Shown here: piece after piece, positions 13,082 to 19,700 of the stretch
How the letters are laid out: every line of letters starts with the position of its first letter
How positions within the stretch are numbered: the first letter of the stretch is position 1
Assembly (NCBI GenBank): GCA_003640385.1
Contig: RCAB01000751.1
Location: 1 to 22,031, forward strand
DNA length: 22,031 nt
Source of the DNA: Setaria digitata
Lineage: Eukaryota > Nematoda > Chromadorea > Rhabditida > Setariidae
Reading direction: 5' to 3'
Notes under the pieces: generated by a model
Told to the model about the DNA's origin: nothing
The model's input: only the letters and a program-made list of their open reading frames with translations
Databases searched by the model: none
Program-made: the position numbers and the translations under genes

Positions 13082-13371
13082 GTCTGTCTGTCTGTCCGTT
13101 TATCGGTCTGTCTTTTTGTCTTTACTGGTAGTTTAATCCGGTTTTTATTGGTTTTCTTGGTTGTAAATTGTAAAGAAGTGCCGAATTTGCTCCAATAGAA
13201 AAAAAAAAAAAGTTTTTTTTTTTTTTTTTTTCACCACTATTCCTCCCCCCTCTCCTTTTCTTCCTTTTTCAAATTCAGTAAAACAATTAGTTGAAAAGTA
13301 TTGTACCATTTATTTTCTTCCCATATCTTTATTTAACTATTTTAATTTATATAACATATACATATATATTT

Positions 13372-13404
<33 letters not shown>

Positions 13405-16400
13405 TAAATATAAATATATATGCATATGTTATATATATTTTAAAAAGAGGCATTATAATTTGATTATTAGTAAAATTAATTTGAAAATAAAAAAAGAAAA
13501 AAAAAATATTCTTTCTCCATTTATTTATTTACTTTTTTTTTAGCTCAGTTATTTTGTAATATTTTATCAATTAAATGAAATGATTATTCTTCAGATTTAT
13601 TACTATTTTTTGTTTCTTTCTTTTCTTTTTTTTTTTTTTTCTTTTTAAGGAATGACATTATTTCATTTGAAATTTTTGTAAAAATTTCTTTCATCAATTT
13701 TGTTTTATTTATTGCAATAATTATTATTTATTAAACTAAATGTTATATCATTTATTTACTATTGTTACTATATTGAATGAACAATAATTATTCCTAATTT
13801 CTTTCCTATTTTTTTTTTTTGTTCTCTTCTATGTTTTGTCATATTTGAAACTGTTCAGCTTGTTTAATTTAGAATTATTTAGAACGAATTTGAATTTAGA
13901 ATTATTTAGGACGAATGCATTTATTTCTCGAAATGCATTGCAGCCAACAGCTAATAATAATCATTTAAATATCTCGTCCTCTTTTCTTTTTTTGTATTAA
14001 CACAACGAATTTTATTTACTTTTGCTTTTATTTTCTCTTTTTGTGTTTTACATTCTTCGAAAATTCTAGAAAAGAGGACGAAAAATCATCATATTCTATT
14101 TAGCATTTTAATTTTCTAATTATTCGAATTTTCACTTGCGAGAGAAATCTTGTTTGTTTGGTGATAAAAAATGAAATTTTAAGATACCTATCAGGTATCG
14201 TAATTAGCACGACTTTATCAATCAGCAATTATGGATTATCATCACAACAGTTATCGACAGCATCGTTCACGTGTACAGCCACGAATGCAACAACAATTAA
14301 GTCCGCTGCATCGTTCAACCGAACTAAATCATTCAACATCTGCTATTGAACCGGGAAATGGAACTGGTAGCGGTAGCTATTTTGGTACCTCAGGAATTGG
14401 TAATTATGGTGGTGGAGGTGGAGATAGAAGACCACGACGTTCCCGATCATTGGATAATCGTAAAGAATGGTTCTTCAGCAGTGATGACTATGGCTTTCCG
14501 GCAACCGGAACAGAAGAGAGAGGTACGAGTGGTGCAGTAAGATATCATTCTCGTCAACAGCAACGAAATTACGATTATCAACCATATCTTAGTGTTAGTA
14601 CTGGTTACGGTACCGGTTATCGTGGTACCTATGATGGTCGACATGGTACGGAGCAGTATTTTGATAATTTGGTAACATTACAATCAAATCCTACCGAATC
14701 CGATTGGGATGCACTAGATCGTTCAATTCGTAATTATCGTGATGATCCAGGTACGGAACAGATTGGTGTAACAGTACGGCGTACCAAAGCACAAAGTTTA
14801 TCGCCAGTTCGTGTTGGTGGTGGTAATTATGGTAGTAGTAGTAAATCAAAACGGTACAACTTTCCCACATATTTTCAACGACATTCTAGCACCACTGCTG
14901 GTGCTACAGGAGTACCACAAAGTAGTATTCCAATTCATAGAAGCGAATCGGTACGACGTAATCCGAATGATTTTCCCGGCAGTTCAACATTACAAGATGA
15001 AATGGAATTTGCTACCGAACGTGGTATGATGAATTATTATCGAGGTGGTAATACTAATCAGCAACCATCGGAGTATTATGGTGCTGGTACTGGTCCAATA
15101 ACTGTTCCAAATACAATGAGAGGACGAACAGTGATACCACGTGGTACCATGACTGGTACCGGAAATTATGGTTTTGGAGCACGAAAATACTATAAATTCC
15201 ACTGTTGCTGTTTAAGCTTTCGTTGGCCACCATGGGCATTTGAAGAAGTGGAACCACCACAACCAATATATCGTCGTACTTAATTAATTAATTAAGCCTA
15301 ATTAATTAAATAATACTGTTTTGCTGTTATTATTGCATCGTCTATTTTCTTTATTTCATCTGATTTTCACAAAAAAAAACTCCAGTTTTTTCTTTTCTTT
15401 TTTAAATATATTTTTACAATATCATCTATACTTCTAATTATTCCTTTTTTTTTTTACAATCTTTTTTACAATACAATGTAAATTGCTACCAAAGTTACTG
15501 GAAGCATTCATTTCAAATATGATCATTATGGGAAATATATGATAAAAAGTATCATTTGAAATTTATATTTAATTATAACATATCAATTATTTTATTTAAT
15601 TACTACCAGTGCCAACATAGACAAGATACCATCACTTATTTGTCCATTTATTTATTTAATTTCTTTTTCTTTTTTCTAATTTATTCTGGTGCCATTTCTT
15701 TCGTTATTTATTTACCCATGGTACCATGGTGCTAAATTTTTCACTTACATTTCATATAATTGATCATTGTAGATAATATGAAAGTATTGATAAATTAAAT
15801 AAGTTTCTTTTTTCCTTTTATTAATTTGTTAACTTTCCCTTGGTAAGTAAATTTATGTATGCATTTTGTATAACAAATTGGTGGTGCAGCAAATTTCAAT
15901 TTCTCTTTTCATCCTTCTCTCAAAATTTTCTTTTATTTATGCTATGCAATTATGAATTAAATTTCTAATTTTGCTCAATTTTCCGAATTCTACAATACTT
16001 TTTTTTTTCTTCTCTTTTCTTTTCCTTTTTTTTTTTTTTTTTTTTTTTTAGCAACTTTCAAATGTTTCTAAATTATCAGTTAGCTCTTTTTGGAGAAGAG
16101 ATAGTTATTGGTATTACTTTTTATGCGGTAAAAACGTTTCATATTGCCTCTTCTCGTTATCAATTATGTTAACTAAAAGTATGATTATTTTGATAATTAT
16201 AACTAAATTAAAATGATTATTTTCCACTTCCTTACCATTCACATATAATTGCACCTCTATAACCATTCTTTGTGCAAGAAATCATTTGAAAAGAAAATTT
16301 TTTTTTTCTGATTAAAAAAAAAAAACCAATAACGATTATTTCTTATCGACCTCGAAGTTTTCTTTTCTTACTTTTTCCTTTTATTTTATGTATCATATCA

Positions 16401-16685
16401 TGAAATGATGTTATAATTGCTATGTATCACTGTTATCAATATGATATTCATTCATTTTTTTTTTTTTTTTTCTGCTGCTTCATATATTATATCTTAAAGA
16501 AGAAATTAAATCCATTATTGTTCTTTTTTTTTTCTTCACTCAACTAAACCAAATTAATTCACTAAAAATTTTGTTTGTTTGTTTTTTTTTTTTTTTTCTT
16601 AGTAATAATAGTAGAGAAACATTTGAAATTGCTAAAAATTACCTCATTAGATATTGTAAAATAATCATAAATTCCTTTAACCTAC

Positions 16686-16722
<37 letters not shown>

Positions 16723-19700
16723 GAAAAATTATTTGTCATTATAAAAAGATGCATATTTATCGTAAAATAAAATTTAGATTTAAATTATATCTGATAAAGA
16801 TAAATCCCTCTTCTTTTCTTCTCTGATAATTATTTACACTATCAGCTATAAAAGTAATAACACAAACAATAGAAACAGTAATATTTTGCTGTAGTATTAA
16901 CAATTAACAATAACGGGAAAAAAAAAAAAAGAGGAAAAGAAAAGAATTAAAATATTGCTATAACAATAACAATAAGAAGGAAAGAAAAAAAGAAGGAAAA
17001 ACATTAAAATATTGTGGTTTACAAGGAAAGTTCAACTGTTTGCTGTGTGTTTTTTTTTTCTTTTTATCTCTCCTTTCTCTCTCTCTCTCTCTCTTTTCTT
17101 CATTTGTTAACATTTGAAATTACTGATTTAATTTGACAGATTTTTCCCGTAACGGTAGCGGCTGGTACTGCCATTTTTTTTTTTTTTTTTTCTCTCTCTT
17201 TTTCTACTATTATCAATCTTCCTCCTTTTTTTTTCTTCTTTTAAATTTTGAATTTTAAAAGAGGAAAAAAATTTGTGTCATTTATTCTTGAGAAAATATT
17301 TGTGAAATTGTTAAATAAAAAAATAATAATAAATCAGCATTAATGCATGATGATGAAATTTATATGCGTAAAATAAATGAAATTTACAGCTGACTTTAAA
17401 AAAAAAAAAAAAAAAACAATATTCTTTTTAACCATTAATTCATTCTAAGTAAATTTAATAGGCTTTTTCGTGATTCATCACGTTTGATCAGGTTCACCGT
17501 ATTTTATCCTGATTGATTTACCGTAACCGGTTCTATTTATTTATCTCATCTAAGATATTCCAGCGTAATTCATTCAGTCTAACACAGTTTTTTATAATTT
17601 ATCCAGTTTAATACTCTTTTCTGTTATTCATCTAGTTCAATGCAGTTTTCCGTATTTCATCCAGTTAAATACGGTTTTCTGTAATTCGTCCAATTCGAAA
17701 GACGATTTTCCGTGCTTCTGCAATGCTTCTTTGCTACATCAGTCTGTTTGCAATTATTTACAGTCCACGTGAAATTTTTACTTTTTCTAAAATTTCTATT
17801 TAGCATAATTTGACGATGTTTATAACGGATCGACTATCACTTTTTCAGCATTACTGAAAAGTATGAAAACTGAATTAAATTACTGATTAAAAATACTTAA
17901 TTGTGATAAATTCCATCATAATTTACACTGCAGCTTCTAAATAGAAATTGTTGTTGCTGAAGAGGTTTTTTTTTTTCGTTTTCTTTTTTTTTTCACTTTT
18001 ACAATTTAAAAAAAGATTTTAAAACAAATTCACACATATATGCTAAATTCTGAACATTGATTACATATCTGATGGAACTTATTAAAAAAATTATCATTTC
18101 ATATATCTTTGCTTAATTTATTTTGTTCTATTTTCTTTATCAAGATTATAAACTTTGATTGGATTTAGTTAGCAGCATTTTAGCAACATTTGCATTTGGT
18201 CAATTATTGAAAAGCATGTTAAATAATCATTATTTTTACAATATTAACATTTTTATATTTTTATTTATCATTTTTTCTTCGTCTATTTCTTCAGCACATT
18301 TCCAGGATTATTTTCATTACTTCGCATTTTATCAGTAAATAATCTCTTTTTTTTTTTTCTTGTTAAAAATGTTAAATATTACAAATAAAATGATGATGCG
18401 ATAGATGATAAATTTACAGCAATTTTAAAAATGAAACGATAAAAGAGCATTTCATAAGTATGGTGATTAAAATGAAATAGTGTATCAAAGAACTGAATTA
18501 CTTAAATTGCTGAATGAAAATGACTGATTGAAATGAGCCAAATATTGGCAATAGCAACAACGGCTGGCATAAAATAGCATAACAAATTGGTTCTTTTTAA
18601 TTTATATATCATACTGTTTGGTCCATGAATATGTATGTTCCTTTTAATAATGAAATTTAATTGAATTAAAGAAATTCGGAATTCAATTAACGAGATAATA
18701 CTAGAATTTTTTTCACAATGTAGTAATGTGTTTTTATTTCATAAATTATGAATATCTATTTTCAAAAATGAATGACGAAATTGAGGTGTAATTTTTTTTT
18801 TTGTATTGTTATATCGTAAATCTCTATATTATTTAATTAATTTAATTGAAAATTTCTTTCAATTTCCATTAAGGAATGTAAAAAATTTTCGAAGCTTGCA
18901 AGTTAGTGTAAATCAAATATTCGCAAAATAAATAAAAAAAATTTTATTTTAATTTAATGAAATTATGATATGATTAGATAATATAACAAAACGGAGCCCA
19001 ATTTTTAAATGAACTATGATATGAAGTTAAGAACATTGTTTTATTTATTTATTTATTTTTTTAATGCTATATATATATATATATCATTATGCGTTAGTGA
19101 TGCCATAGCAAATAGAAAAATAGTTAGGAAAGTATGATTAATAAAATTAATAATTTAATCAAATATGAAATTAAAAAATCAAATAACAAAAATGAAATTT
19201 TAAAAATTAAAAATCTGCTGAAAGCCAATAAGACAAATTAAAACTATTACTGGTGGTAAATAAAACAATCTAAAAATAATACTGAAAACAAATAAGACAA
19301 ATTAAATTTGTTTGAAACAACATTTCACATCTGCATTGTTTACTGCAAGGTATGTTTTCTAAAAAGATTTTTAAAATTTACCTTTGAATTAAAAATTTAT
19401 TAAATAAATTTTTTCCGTTTTTATTTTTTACGAGGAAAAAAACTCAAATGGTTGGAGTTTTTATTTTTTATATCACTAAAATAAAGATAAAAAAGAAAAA
19501 CGCAAAAGTTTTTTAAGGCTTCAAATCTAATATTTTCTTTTTTTTTTAATTTCCAAAATCAATAAATGGGTAAAATTAAAAACTGAATTTATAGGATTAT
19601 GTTGGATCAACCTTCTTTGATCCAACAGATCCTGATAATAAATTTACAATGATGCAATTTGCAATACTTTATTTTCGACGGCCCAAAGGTGTCTCGGCAG

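Larger units (their letters stand above)
11451..14230 (+). other. Giant intron 21, left part (upstream region of the nested gene)
   Basis: About 2.8 kb. It holds decayed ~60-110-bp repeats of a TCATTCATT...ATAACGTTAC...TTTATTTAAATA type between about 12455 and 12885, a CACGTGACGTGACG cluster at 12636-12649, microsatellites, an 88-bp palindrome, a 27-bp tandem repeat and a 14-bp inverted repeat. The nested gene's promoter should lie in the last few hundred bases, but no core element is clear. Confidence 0.6.
15284..19594 (+). other. Giant intron 21, right part
   Basis: About 4.3 kb after the nested gene. I saw no AATAAA in the first 500 bases after its stop codon. It holds long poly-T and poly-A runs, the 14-bp palindrome, a weak 27-nt microexon candidate at 16052-16078, the CT run and the 29-bp minisatellite. 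From 17720 to 19594 it is plain AT-rich DNA where I see nothing. Confidence 0.55.

Noticed and set aside
14158..14644. Other-frame and antisense ORFs overlapping the nested gene
   Set aside because: Shorter shadows of the 350-codon frame, which has the better composition and an acceptor before its ATG.
16590..16720. Poly-A run as the tail of a retroposed gene or SINE
   Set aside because: No body, target-site duplication or internal promoter boxes are seen, and poly-A runs are common throughout the window.
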